Shown here: one piece after another, positions 15,987 to 23,787 of the stretch
Layout: the number at the start of each line of letters is the position of its first letter
How positions within the stretch are numbered: the first letter of the stretch is position 1
Source: an uncultured Prevotellamassilia sp.
GTDB taxonomy: Bacteria > Bacteroidota > Bacteroidia > Bacteroidales > Bacteroidaceae
Direction: 5' to 3'
Assembly (NCBI GenBank): GCA_934255485.1
Contig: CAKQOG010000033.1
Span: 1 to 25,226, forward strand
DNA length: 25,226 bases
Program-made: the position numbers and the translations under genes
The notes under the pieces: model-generated
Databases searched by the model: none
What the model saw: only the letters and a program-made list of their open reading frames with translations
What the model was told of the DNA's origin: nothing

Positions 15987-18380
15987 TTAAAAAGGAAGGC
16001 CTACGGCAAAGTGTAGGGCAAAGTCTCTGCTAAAGTTTGGTTTTGTAATAGGGTAGTGTAATCTGCCAGAGGGTACAGATGGATTGATAGCTTTCATTCC
16101 ACCATCGAAGCGCAGTATAAAGTAGTTAAAGTTAAGGCGTATGCCCAAACCATAGGCAACGGCTATTTGTTTATAAAAACTGTTTAACTTAAACTGCGCC
16201 CCATCCATGTCGGCATACGATCGTGTGTTCCACACGTTGCCCGCATCGATAAAGAAGGCACCATGCAACTTCCAAAATAAGTAGGTACGCCATTCGGCAT
16301 TGAGGTCTAATTTTAGGTTCCCGGTTTGGTTTACAAAGTCTATTTTGCCATCTTTACCCTTGTATGCTCCAGGTCCTAATCCTCTCACGCTCCAACCTCT
16401 CACGCTATTAGCTCCACCCGCAAAATATCGTTTTTCGTAAGGCAAAATTGTTGAGTTGCCATACGGGATGCCAATGCCTAATGCTGCATGAATAGCAAAA
16501 GAGTTGCGCTCATTAACAACAATACTTTTGGCGAAATCAAAGTCGAATTTTGCATATTGCGAGTAGGCTATGCCAAAGATATTGTAGTTATTATCATTGT
16601 CTCTTTTGGCCTTTGTAGCCTTTGATAGAGCATACAACACGTTGCCGGCAAACTCTATTCCCATCTTAATCTGGAACCCATTTGTTTGGTACAAGCCTAT
16701 AACTCTGTTGGTAGCATCGCGCAAGGAGTTGTAGGTGAAGTTGTAGCCAGTTTTTACGATAAAGAGGTTTTCGTAGCTATACCTCAACACCGAGTAATGA
16801 GGGTCATCGCCATTAAGATATTCATTCCTAAAGGTGTCAGATATCCATGGCATATACACGTAGTTAATCGATAACAAGTCGTAATGATGTTGCCATTTGC
16901 TATTCGAAGAATTGTGCCAATTGTATGTCCATGCGCCAGTTAGCACTCTGCGGTGAAACTCCGGACGGTCTTGAGTGTCGTACATCAGTTTTGCCTCTGA
17001 TGTGGCTTTGAGTTTTCGTTTCGTATCGATTTTTACGAGCGGAAGCATCAAGGTGGGAAAGCGCAAATTGGCTTCGGCGCTCCATTCTGTGTAACTCTGA
17101 TTAACGTATCCTTCAAGCCCTGTAATGGCCTCGTATGCTCCACGCAGTTTAAACGTAATCATCTCTGAACCCTTAAACAAATTGCGGTTGCTGTAGCTAA
17201 GTGCTGCAGCTGCCCCCAAGTTGCCAGCAGTGTTGGTACCCTCAAGTTCAAGGCCTATTGTGCGTGGTTTGTTGGGGATAACATTAATGTTGCAGTCTAA
17301 CGACTGATGGTTATCTGCAATGGGTGCAACCTTTACTGTTGCAAAACTTACAGCTGGCAGACTGCTCAAGTTGTTGTAGGTATTTTGCAGGATGGCTTCG
17401 CTATATAGGCTATCTGCTTGTGTACCAATGTGTGATATAAAAGTTCGTTTTGCAATAGGCGACTTCTCCTTATAATGGAAATGTATGCCTCGGTATGCAA
17501 TTGTGTCGTATGTTTGGGTTGTTGAGCCATTGCTTTCGCTATTTAGGTTTTCGAGGAATACGTTTATTCGTCTGAAGTGTTGTGGAGTATAAGCGCGCAA
17601 AGAGTCTATGCCCGAAGGCATTCGCATTTGCATTGTAATCAAGGCTCCGAGTTCGCCAGCTATTGTGTCGATGTCAAAAGAAATGTAATCAGTATTTAAA
17701 AAATAAAAGCCTTTGTCGTGGTAGGCTTTTATCATCCTACTGCGTTCTTCGGCCAGGGTGTTTAGGTTGAGTGCTTGGCCTTGCTTGACGAGCGATTTGA
17801 GCGAATCCTGTCGGTAGATGCGCAACATGTTATTGCTATCAAAGTTATAGTGTATACCCTTGATATAGAAGCGATAGCCTGGCTCAATGTTGTAGGTAAG
17901 TTTAAGTTTATGCTTTTTTGTTTTGGTTAGAGTGTCTACCTTAGCATGTAGATAACCTTGGCTGTTGAGAGCTTGTTCAAGGCTTAAAATACCATAGGCT
18001 GTTTGCTCTTTACTATAAACAACGGGGGCTTCGCCCATCTTTTTTAGTAGTTTTGAAACTCCTTTATTCCCCTTAACGGAGTCGGCTTTCGACATGCAAT
18101 AAAATCCAAGTGGAACCTTAAACAGATTAAACCACTTGCTATTGGGTTGCTGCCTAACAAAGCCTCTCATTGAGTTTGGTTTTATCTGTTTGTTGCTGCT
18201 ATTGATTTTTACTTCTGATAGCACACGTTCTCCTTCGTGCAAAAATTTTTTGCTGCTGCAAGCCCCTAAAGTAACAAGCACAATCATACATGCCAAAGTT
18301 AAGCCTGCATATTTAAACATGCAGGCTGCGCTGTATGTCTTGTCAAGACATTTTTTGTTGTTGCTTATATATTGTAGCAT
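15987..18380 (-). CDS. BamA/TamA family outer-membrane lipoprotein (TamL-like)
   Basis: Protein of 797 residues with a lipobox LGAC at 38-41, so the mature N-terminus is probably lipidated Cys41. Residues about 50-330 show POTRA-like segments (for example KLKLTYNIEPGYRFYIKGIHY). The C-terminal ~430 residues form a beta-barrel: the VRGW motif in AGGANSVRGWSVRGLGPG, then alternating aromatic strands ending in Phe (LHFAVGLPF). This matches the Omp85/TamA group, and Bacteroidota have a lipidated form called TamL that works with TamB. It inserts or moves envelope components across the outer membrane. Start: ATG 18380 is used; ATG 18320 (residue 21) would give a shorter, more classic signal peptide. 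A perfect -7 box is at 18446-18453. Confidence 0.87.
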   Translation of the reverse strand: MLQYISNNKKCLDKTYSAACMFKYAGLTLACMIVLVTLGACSSKKFLHEGERVLSEVKINSSNKQIKPNSMRGFVRQQPNSKWFNLFKVPLGFYCMSKADSVKGNKGVSKLLKKMGEAPVVYSKEQTAYGILSLEQALNSQGYLHAKVDTLTKTKKHKLKLTYNIEPGYRFYIKGIHYNFDSNNMLRIYRQDSLKSLVKQGQALNLNTLAEERSRMIKAYHDKGFYFLNTDYISFDIDTIAGELGALITMQMRMPSGIDSLRAYTPQHFRRINVFLENLNSESNGSTTQTYDTIAYRGIHFHYKEKSPIAKRTFISHIGTQADSLYSEAILQNTYNNLSSLPAVSFATVKVAPIADNHQSLDCNINVIPNKPRTIGLELEGTNTAGNLGAAAALSYSNRNLFKGSEMITFKLRGAYEAITGLEGYVNQSYTEWSAEANLRFPTLMLPLVKIDTKRKLKATSEAKLMYDTQDRPEFHRRVLTGAWTYNWHNSSNSKWQHHYDLLSINYVYMPWISDTFRNEYLNGDDPHYSVLRYSYENLFIVKTGYNFTYNSLRDATNRVIGLYQTNGFQIKMGIEFAGNVLYALSKATKAKRDNDNNYNIFGIAYSQYAKFDFDFAKSIVVNERNSFAIHAALGIGIPYGNSTILPYEKRYFAGGANSVRGWSVRGLGPGAYKGKDGKIDFVNQTGNLKLDLNAEWRTYLFWKLHGAFFIDAGNVWNTRSYADMDGAQFKLNSFYKQIAVAYGLGIRLNFNYFILRFDGGMKAINPSVPSGRLHYPITKPNFSRDFALHFAVGLPF

Positions 18381-18445
18381 GTTTATTGGTGCTATATGGA
18401 GTGGTGAGTGTATGCTATTGGTTTTCGGTTTGTTGTATGTTTATG

Positions 18446-18453
18446 CAAAGATA
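18446..18453 (-). promoter_or_regulatory. -7 box for the TamL-like gene (TATCTTTG)
   Basis: Exact TAnnTTTG match on the minus strand, 66 bp before ATG 18380. No clear -33 element is seen. Its distance suits either of the two possible start codons. Confidence 0.55.
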
Positions 18454-18647
18454 ATTTTTATTTCGGAATAGTATGGGCTTATTGGTCAATATTTCTTTTT
18501 TTGATAAAAATGTATGCTCAAAAATCGATTGTTTTTGCACAACATGTTGCGTTGTCGAATTTAATCGATTTTTGGTAAACTTTATTAATCTATTGATAAT
18601 CAAAGAATTATGTTACTTCGGGGTTGTTTGGGGTAAGAAGTTAAGGC

Positions 18648-18762
18648 AAGGATACGTGTTCTTACACCACAAGGATGCGTATCCTTGTGTGCTAAGGATG
18701 CGTATCCTTGTAAGCTAAGAACACGTATCCTTGTGGTGTAAGAACACGTATTGTTAGGGTGA
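18648..18762. repeat. Five tandem 23-bp palindromic repeats
   Basis: Units begin at 18648, 18671, 18694, 18717 and 18740. Each is a 16-bp near-palindromic core plus a 7-bp linker. Cores: AAGGATACGTGTTCTT, AAGGATGCGTATCCTT (twice), AAGAACACGTATCCTT and a decayed AAGAACACGTATTGTT. Unit 1's core is the exact reverse complement of unit 4's. The linkers ACACCAC and GTGGTGT are also reverse complements, so 18652-18676 pairs perfectly with 18727-18751 (25 bp). The array can therefore form several alternative hairpins. It is too short-spaced for CRISPR. It may be a REP-like element or a set of protein-binding sites. Confidence 0.92.
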
Positions 18763-18948
18763 TATACTCGGCTTTGACCAGTAAAAACACCTATTTAAAG
18801 ACCAATACAATGCTTTTTCCGTTCTATTTGAAGTAGAAATCTGTACAAATAATATTGGTCAATTTCACGGAAAATCCAAGCGTCCGACTATAGGCCTTGT
18901 CACCCAGTTTATGTTTCAATTTTTTAGATATGAGTTATATAACTCTAT

Positions 18949-19332
18949 CTATTGGTATAAATGGAAAATGCGCTCCATGAGTTGCCATTTCTCTGAAGAG
19001 GTGGCACCTTTTTTTGTTTGTTGGTACTTTCCGGTTAGCGCCTCCCATTCTTCTTGCTTGGGTAATTTGGCAAGTTTTGTCATCGCCTCGTCCCAATTAA
19101 AGTTTTCGGGTGTCTCAACAATCATAAATAGGCGGTTCCCTAACAAATATATCTCCATTTCGAGGATTCCCACCTCCTTAATGCCATTGAGAGTTTCTTT
19201 CCAAACGTTACCTTCTTCATGCAATTTTTTGTATGCGGCAATGAGTTCGGGCTCGTTTTTTAAGTCGAGTGTCTGACAGAAACGTTTCGTTTTGATGCCA
19301 AATTGCTTTTGCGCATATCCGTTTTGTTTCAT
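18949..19332 (-). CDS. L-rhamnose mutarotase family protein
   Basis: Protein of 127 residues of the RhaM (DUF718) family, which interconverts the anomers of L-rhamnose. Family marks are KRFCQTLDL at 16-24, Y34 and H38 in the AYKKLH region, VWKETL at 43-48, ILEMEIYLLGNRLFMIVET, EEWEAL and KWQLMERIFHL at the end. Y34 and H38 match the catalytic pair of the E. coli enzyme. The N-terminus has about 15 extra residues (Met-Lys-Gln-Asn-Gly) before the family core, and ATG 19332 is the only suitable start. No other rhamnose gene is nearby, so it is either an orphan or acts on a related sugar. It lies between the palindromic array and pheS. Confidence 0.85.
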   Translation of the reverse strand: MKQNGYAQKQFGIKTKRFCQTLDLKNEPELIAAYKKLHEEGNVWKETLNGIKEVGILEMEIYLLGNRLFMIVETPENFNWDEAMTKLAKLPKQEEWEALTGKYQQTKKGATSSEKWQLMERIFHLYQ

Positions 19333-19484
19333 TGGTTTAAGATTTGTTTTGCTGCGTTCTCACCTGTTAGCTGAGTGAGAATATGTGAGCAATGATTATT
19401 AGATGTATGCTTAATAGAGTTGCTAAGTTCGGAATTTTATGCGACAAGACAAAGCCTCTACCACCTCATAAATAAGTAAGCGAA

Positions 19485-19492
19485 CAAATTTA
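19485..19492 (-). promoter_or_regulatory. Possible -7 box for the mutarotase gene (TAAATTTG)
   Basis: Exact TAnnTTTG match on the minus strand, 152 bp before the mutarotase ATG, implying a long leader. No -33 element is seen. AT-rich context makes chance matches likely. Confidence 0.3.
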
Positions 19493-19591
19493 TTTTATAA
19501 ACGTTTGATTGGTGAGAAATGGCCTATGGAACTTGTTTAATAATTCATCATAACAGATGAAAATCTAAAACGTGCGCTTACCTATTATGAC

Positions 19592-19622
19592 TAAAAAAGG
19601 GCGCATCAATTTGATACGCCCT
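19592..19622 (-). terminator. pheS: Rho-independent terminator after pheS
   Basis: GC-rich stem (19598-19607 with 19613-19622; AGGGCGCATC with GATACGCCCT) followed on the minus strand by six T residues. The single mismatch becomes a G-U pair only in minus-strand RNA, so it belongs to pheS, 40 bp past its stop. Confidence 0.87.
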
Positions 19623-19662
19623 CATAATATATGAGTAAGTTATGTTGTGTTTGCCGAAAGTT

Positions 19663-20685
19663 TTAGTTTGCAGCAGTGAACTCGTCAAGGAAACGAACGT
19701 CGTTCTCTGAGAACAAGCGAAGGTCTTTAACCTGATATTTCAAGTTGGTGATACGTTCTACACCCATACCAAAGGCATAGCCTTTGTATATCTTGCTATC
19801 AATGCCGTTGGCTTCGAGCACATTGGGGTCTACCATACCGCAACCTAAAATTTCAACCCAACCAGTCTGCTTGCAGAATGCACATCCCTTACCACCACAG
19901 ATATTGCATGAAATATCCATCTCAGCACTTGGTTCTGTAAATGGGAAGTAAGAGGGGCGAAGACGTATTTTGGTTTCGGGACCAAACATTTCGCGTGCAA
20001 ATGTGAGTAATACTTGTTTAAGGTCTGTAAAACTAACATCCTTGTCGATGTAAAGGCCTTCTACTTGATGGAAAAAGCAGTGGGCACGAGCTGATATAGC
20101 TTCGTTGCGATAAACACGGCCTGGACATAACACGCGGATTGGAGGCTTAGAGTTTTCCATCACACGGCTTTGTACAGAACTCGTGTGCGTGCGTAACACA
20201 ATGTCGGGATGTTGCTCAACAAAGAATGTGTCTTGCATATCGCGTGCTGGGTGGTCTGCAGGGAAGTTTAGTGATGAAAATACGTGCCAATCATCTTCAA
20301 CCTCAGGTCCGTCTGCAATAGAGAAACCTAAACGCGAGAATATGTCAATAATCTCGTTTTTTACGATAGATAAGGGGTGACGTGTACCTAAGGCAATAGG
20401 GTAGGGTGTGCGTGTAAGGTCAAGCTCACTATGGTCTTCCTCTTGGGTTGCAAGGTTAGCTCGCAACTCGTTGAGTTTGTCTTGAAGTGCTGTTTTGAGC
20501 TCGTTGAGCTTCATACCAACTTCGCGCTTTTGGTCGGCAGCAACATTACGAAATTCTGCCATGAATTCGTTTACTATACCTTTTTTGCTAAGATACTTAA
20601 TGCGTAGGTCTTCTAAACTCTTGGCATCAGAGGCCTGAAGGTTGGCAACCTCGCTGAGTAATGATTGAATCTTATCTGTTAACAT
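19663..20685 (-). CDS. pheS: Phenylalanine-tRNA ligase alpha subunit
   Basis: Catalytic subunit of the alpha2-beta2 class II synthetase that charges tRNA(Phe), 340 residues. The N-terminal coiled-coil (1-85) includes IKYLSKKGIVNEFMAEFR. Class II motif 2 is GRVYRNEAISARAHCFFHQVEG, and motif 3 is YAFGMGVERI near the end. A Cys cluster (C260, C263, C268, C271) in CNICGGKGCAFC is a known feature of this subgroup and may bind a metal. The beta subunit gene pheT is not in the window, so the two are unlinked. A -7 box at 20711-20718 and a strong terminator make it monocistronic. Confidence 0.97.
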   Translation of the reverse strand: MLTDKIQSLLSEVANLQASDAKSLEDLRIKYLSKKGIVNEFMAEFRNVAADQKREVGMKLNELKTALQDKLNELRANLATQEEDHSELDLTRTPYPIALGTRHPLSIVKNEIIDIFSRLGFSIADGPEVEDDWHVFSSLNFPADHPARDMQDTFFVEQHPDIVLRTHTSSVQSRVMENSKPPIRVLCPGRVYRNEAISARAHCFFHQVEGLYIDKDVSFTDLKQVLLTFAREMFGPETKIRLRPSYFPFTEPSAEMDISCNICGGKGCAFCKQTGWVEILGCGMVDPNVLEANGIDSKIYKGYAFGMGVERITNLKYQVKDLRLFSENDVRFLDEFTAAN

Positions 20686-20710
20686 TGCGTAAATGCTTAT
20701 TTATTTGATG

Positions 20711-20718
20711 CAAAGATA
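20711..20718 (-). promoter_or_regulatory. pheS: -7 box for pheS (TATCTTTG)
   Basis: Exact TAnnTTTG match on the minus strand, 26 bp before the pheS ATG, which predicts a leader of about 20 nt. No classic attenuator is visible. No clear -33 element is seen. Confidence 0.6.
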
Positions 20719-20760
20719 AATATTTCTTTGCAAATACGTTCTACTTACAATGAAAAGCCT

Positions 20761-20768
20761 TACTTTTG
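20761..20768 (+). promoter_or_regulatory. Possible -7 box for the DUF4348-like gene (TACTTTTG)
   Basis: Exact TAnnTTTG match, 162 bp before the lipoprotein ATG and divergent from the pheS box. It would give a leader of about 155 nt. No -33 element is seen. Confidence 0.35.
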
Positions 20769-20929
20769 TTGTTCTTTTATGCAGAATAGTGCGTCTAGGC
20801 ATGTTCTTTGAAGGGTATAGAAGGTATACTAAGGTGTGGAAGATATGAACATTTTAATCTATACTTATATGTACTTTATTTACCTAATAAGGCTTGAGCA
20901 TGCACTGCGTGCAAATATAAAAAAAATAA

Positions 20930-21748
20930 ATGATGAGAGTTTTTCTTTGTTACGTTTTAGTAGTATTGTCGATTGTGGCGTGTCAGAAAAACAAGCCTGT
21001 TGATCCTGTGACTGCAAAGGTTGATAGTGTTGCAACAAAAACAATTAAGGAGGTTGGTGATAGCATTCCCGACCCCCCAAAGGCTGCTGATGGACTGTTT
21101 GATGATTTTATCTATTCGTATATGCGTATACCGCGTTTTCAACGTGAGCGTACGGTGTTTCCCTTGCCTAATATCGTGGATGGCGTCAATCATCCTATTG
21201 CGAAAAATGACTGGAAAACAGATCATTTGTATATGAAACAAGATGTTTATACCATGATTTTTGACAATGCTCGCTCTATCAAAGCAGAGAAAGACACTTC
21301 GTTACACCACGTTACGGTGGAGTGGGTATATCTTAATAAGAAACGAGTAAAGCAGTATTTATTTGACAAAATAGATGGCAGATGGATGTTAACAAGCTTG
21401 CAAAACCACGATTTCAGCAAAAACATCAATAGTGATTTCTATGAGTTTTATGCTCGATTCTCGTCCGATATGGCTTTCCAACGCAAGCACGTGTGCAACC
21501 CCTTTAAGTTTAAGACGTATGATTACGAAAACTTTCAGAATATCGAAGGATTGCTCGACGTGGTTCAGTGGCCAGACTATCGTCCGTCGTTGCCTAAGGG
21601 CACAATTACAAACATCAACTATGGTCAAAGTTATGGCAATGCTAAACGCCGAGTGCTCATGATATGCAGTCAGTCTGGCGGTATGGGATGTTCGCTAACC
21701 TTTATCCGTAAGAATAGAACTTGGATGCTCGAACGTCTTGAAAATTAA
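20930..21748 (+). CDS. DUF4348-like lipoprotein of unknown function
   Basis: Protein of 272 residues with a short hydrophobic signal and a lipobox IVAC at 15-18, so it is probably lipidated at Cys18. The residues after the Cys (QKNKPVDP) do not match the known Bacteroidota surface-export signal, so a periplasm-facing location is likelier (inference). Residues about 25-50 form a charged linker. The rest is a soluble domain with DDFIYSYMRIPRFQRERTVFP near 58-80, FDKIDGRWMLTSLQNHDF at 145-165, and a C-terminal MICSQSGGMGCSLTFIRKNRTWML. This resembles the DUF4348 family as I remember it. No function is known. The start is the first of two adjacent ATGs. It lies 61 bp before murB on the same strand. 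Confidence 0.72.
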   Translation: MMRVFLCYVLVVLSIVACQKNKPVDPVTAKVDSVATKTIKEVGDSIPDPPKAADGLFDDFIYSYMRIPRFQRERTVFPLPNIVDGVNHPIAKNDWKTDHLYMKQDVYTMIFDNARSIKAEKDTSLHHVTVEWVYLNKKRVKQYLFDKIDGRWMLTSLQNHDFSKNINSDFYEFYARFSSDMAFQRKHVCNPFKFKTYDYENFQNIEGLLDVVQWPDYRPSLPKGTITNINYGQSYGNAKRRVLMICSQSGGMGCSLTFIRKNRTWMLERLEN

Positions 21749-21809
21749 TGATATATTAATATTCATATTGAGTAAAATTTAAAGTAACAATTAATATTAC
21801 TATTTGTAT

Positions 21810-22814
21810 ATGTTGCATTCACTACTTCACTACAACACTTTTGGCATTGATGCGAAGTGTGATGATTTTATAGAGTATTCGTCTGTAAACGAACTACTTG
21901 GTATATTACCCTCTATTAAAGGCAAACGTTGGTTGCAAATAGGGGGTGGTAGCAATCTGCTCTTCGTGCACGATTTTAACGGCATAGTGCTACATTCACA
22001 AATAAAAGATTGCGAGTTAATTGACTCTGATGAGAACAAAGTGCGCTTGCGTGTAGGCTCTGGATATGTATGGGATGACTTTGTGGACTATTGTGTAAAT
22101 AATCACTATTATGGTCTTGAAAACTTATCTTACATACCTGGCGAAGTAGGCGCAAGTGCAGTGCAAAATATAGGTGCCTATGGCGTAGAAGTTCAACAAT
22201 TTATCTCCAAGGTAGAAACTCTTGAGGTGGCCACCGGTAAACCGCGCATCTTTGACAAAGATGAGTGTGAATATGCTTACAGAAGTAGCATCTTTAAACA
22301 TCAATTACGCGGAAAGTATATCGTAACGCATGTGGTGTATGAATTAAATAAAGACTTTAATCCAGACCTTGAATATGGTGGCATTCAGAAGGCTTTGCAA
22401 GCTAATAATATATCAAAAGATGCTCTTACGGCTCGCCAACTACGCGATGTGATAATTGCTGTGCGCAAGGCTAAATTGCCAGAACCAAGCGAGGTGGGCA
22501 GTGCGGGTTCGTTCTTTATGAATCCCATTGTGGGCGAAGAAAAATTTAAAGAATTGCTGAGTAAGTACCCACAAATGCCACATTACTTAATGCCAAATGG
22601 TGTGAAAATTCCTGCTGGATGGATGATAGACCAATGCGGATGGAAGGGCAAACGCTTAGGCAATGCAGGGGTGTACGAAAAGCAAGCGCTTGTGTTGGTA
22701 AACTTAGGTGGAGCAAAGGGATGCGAAATAGTAGAACTTAGCAATGCCATCTGTAATGACGTAAAGCAAAAGTTCGGTATTGATATTCATCCAGAAGTAA
22801 ATTTCATAGAATAA
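21810..22814 (+). CDS. murB: UDP-N-acetylenolpyruvoylglucosamine reductase
   Basis: FAD enzyme that reduces UDP-GlcNAc-enolpyruvate with NADPH to make UDP-MurNAc, an early cytoplasmic step of peptidoglycan synthesis. Its 334 residues fit type I MurB. FAD-binding IGGGSNLLF is at 44-52, and YIPGEVGASAVQNIGAYGVE follows near 110. The catalytic Ser is S234 in SAGSFFMNP, and the active-site Glu lies in the last residues (HPEVNFIE). The start ATG 21810 is chosen over a TTG six bases upstream. It is followed after 15 bp by the PhnP-like gene, which suggests co-transcription. Confidence 0.96.
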   Translation: MLHSLLHYNTFGIDAKCDDFIEYSSVNELLGILPSIKGKRWLQIGGGSNLLFVHDFNGIVLHSQIKDCELIDSDENKVRLRVGSGYVWDDFVDYCVNNHYYGLENLSYIPGEVGASAVQNIGAYGVEVQQFISKVETLEVATGKPRIFDKDECEYAYRSSIFKHQLRGKYIVTHVVYELNKDFNPDLEYGGIQKALQANNISKDALTARQLRDVIIAVRKAKLPEPSEVGSAGSFFMNPIVGEEKFKELLSKYPQMPHYLMPNGVKIPAGWMIDQCGWKGKRLGNAGVYEKQALVLVNLGGAKGCEIVELSNAICNDVKQKFGIDIHPEVNFIE

Positions 22815-22829
22815 AAAAGAATACTTGAT

Positions 22830-23594
22830 ATGCCTAAACTCATATTTTTAGGTACCGGAACAAGTTGTGGAGTGCCTCAATTGGGATGCCAATGTAAGGT
22901 GTGTACGTCTGCCGATAAACGCGATAAACGATTGCGCACATCTGCACTATACCAAGCCGACAATGGTAAGCAGATATTGATAGATTGCGGTCCCGACTTT
23001 AGACAACAAATGCTTCCTTTGCCATTTCGACCAATAGATGGGGTTCTTATTACGCACGAGCATTACGACCACGTTGGTGGTTTAGACGACTTACGACCTT
23101 ATTCTTACAAAAAGGATATAGATATTTATGCTCCTGCAGGCTGTGTCAAACACTTGAAAATGCGTATGCCTTATTGTTTTGTTGAAAACAAGTATCCAGG
23201 TGTGCCGATGATAGATTTGCATGCTATTTATGACGAACGAACTATAACTGTTGCGGGGCTTGATGTGCAAATAATACACGTGATGCATGGTCTGTTGCCA
23301 ATATTTGCATATAGGATAGGAGATATGGCATACATTACGGATATGAGCGGAATTAGTATTGATGAAAAAGTAAAACTAAAGGGTGTGAAAGTATTGATAG
23401 TTAATGCGCTACGAAGGAAATATCACCACTCTCATCAAACGCTCGATGATGCCTTACGGCTGATAGCTGATGTATCCCCCAAACGGAGCTATCTCATACA
23501 TATGAGCCACGATATAGGTCTACATGAGGAGGTAGAGAAAACACTTCCCGATAATGTGCATTTGGCTTATGATGGGTTAGAGATTGCTTGGTGA
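22830..23594 (+). CDS. PhnP-like MBL-fold metallo-hydrolase
   Basis: Metallo-beta-lactamase-fold protein of 254 residues resembling PhnP and related phosphodiesterases. It opens with LGTGTSCGVPQLGC (7-20), with Cys20, Cys22 and Cys25 (CQCKVC) forming a likely structural metal site. The catalytic metal-binding motif is HEHYDH at 76-81. Further His residues are in VMHGLLP and HMSHDIGLHEE. No phosphonate (phn) genes are seen here, so a general cyclic phosphodiesterase role is more likely than phosphonate use. It follows murB by 15 bp and is probably in the same operon. A second MBL-fold protein at 15110-15925 belongs to a different subgroup. Confidence 0.86.
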   Translation: MPKLIFLGTGTSCGVPQLGCQCKVCTSADKRDKRLRTSALYQADNGKQILIDCGPDFRQQMLPLPFRPIDGVLITHEHYDHVGGLDDLRPYSYKKDIDIYAPAGCVKHLKMRMPYCFVENKYPGVPMIDLHAIYDERTITVAGLDVQIIHVMHGLLPIFAYRIGDMAYITDMSGISIDEKVKLKGVKVLIVNALRRKYHHSHQTLDDALRLIADVSPKRSYLIHMSHDIGLHEEVEKTLPDNVHLAYDGLEIAW

Positions 23595-23686
23595 GCATAC
23601 AAATGTGTTGACAAAAAAGGTTATTTATTTTTGTTCACTTCGCTTACTTATTTCGTTAAAACAGAGCAAAAGTCATCTCTTTTTTG

Positions 23687-23694
23687 TAAGTTTG
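23687..23694 (+). promoter_or_regulatory. -7 box for the PBP1A gene (TAAGTTTG)
   Basis: Exact TAnnTTTG match, 93 bp before the ATG at 23788. It lies in the 193-bp gap after the PhnP-like gene. No -33 element is clear. Confidence 0.5.
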
Positions 23695-23787
23695 CATATA
23701 TAAATAAAGAACCCTATTTAAAAAAGTCATAACATAGTGGCATGAAGTAGCCAAACAAAATGGTCTCTGCCCTTTGGGAATAATTAC

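Larger units (their letters stand above)
18381..18948. other. 568-bp gene-free stretch between the TamL and mutarotase genes
   Basis: I see no coding region here. It holds the TamL -7 box at 18446-18453, the palindromic array at 18648-18762, and an 11-bp direct repeat TATTGGTCAAT at 18480-18490 and 18853-18863 flanking the array. An inverted GACCAAT sits at 18800-18806. No good terminator for the mutarotase gene was found at its 3' side. Confidence 0.7.
19333..19662. other. 330-bp gene-free stretch between the mutarotase and pheS genes
   Basis: No coding region is seen. It contains a 7-bp inverted repeat TTCTCAC/GTGAGAA (19357-19363 with 19375-19381), a -7-like box at 19485-19492, and the pheS terminator at 19592-19622. 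Confidence 0.6.

Noticed and set aside
18648..18762. The repeat array as a CRISPR
   Set aside because: The linkers are only 7 bp and partly repeat each other, the units are near-palindromes and no cas gene is present.
21799..21807. TACTATTTG as a -7 box for murB
   Set aside because: The spacing within the motif is one base too long and it touches the start codon region.
23610..23634. Hairpin after the PhnP-like gene
   Set aside because: The stem is almost all A-T with about 7 pairs and lacks a following T-run, so it is too weak to call.
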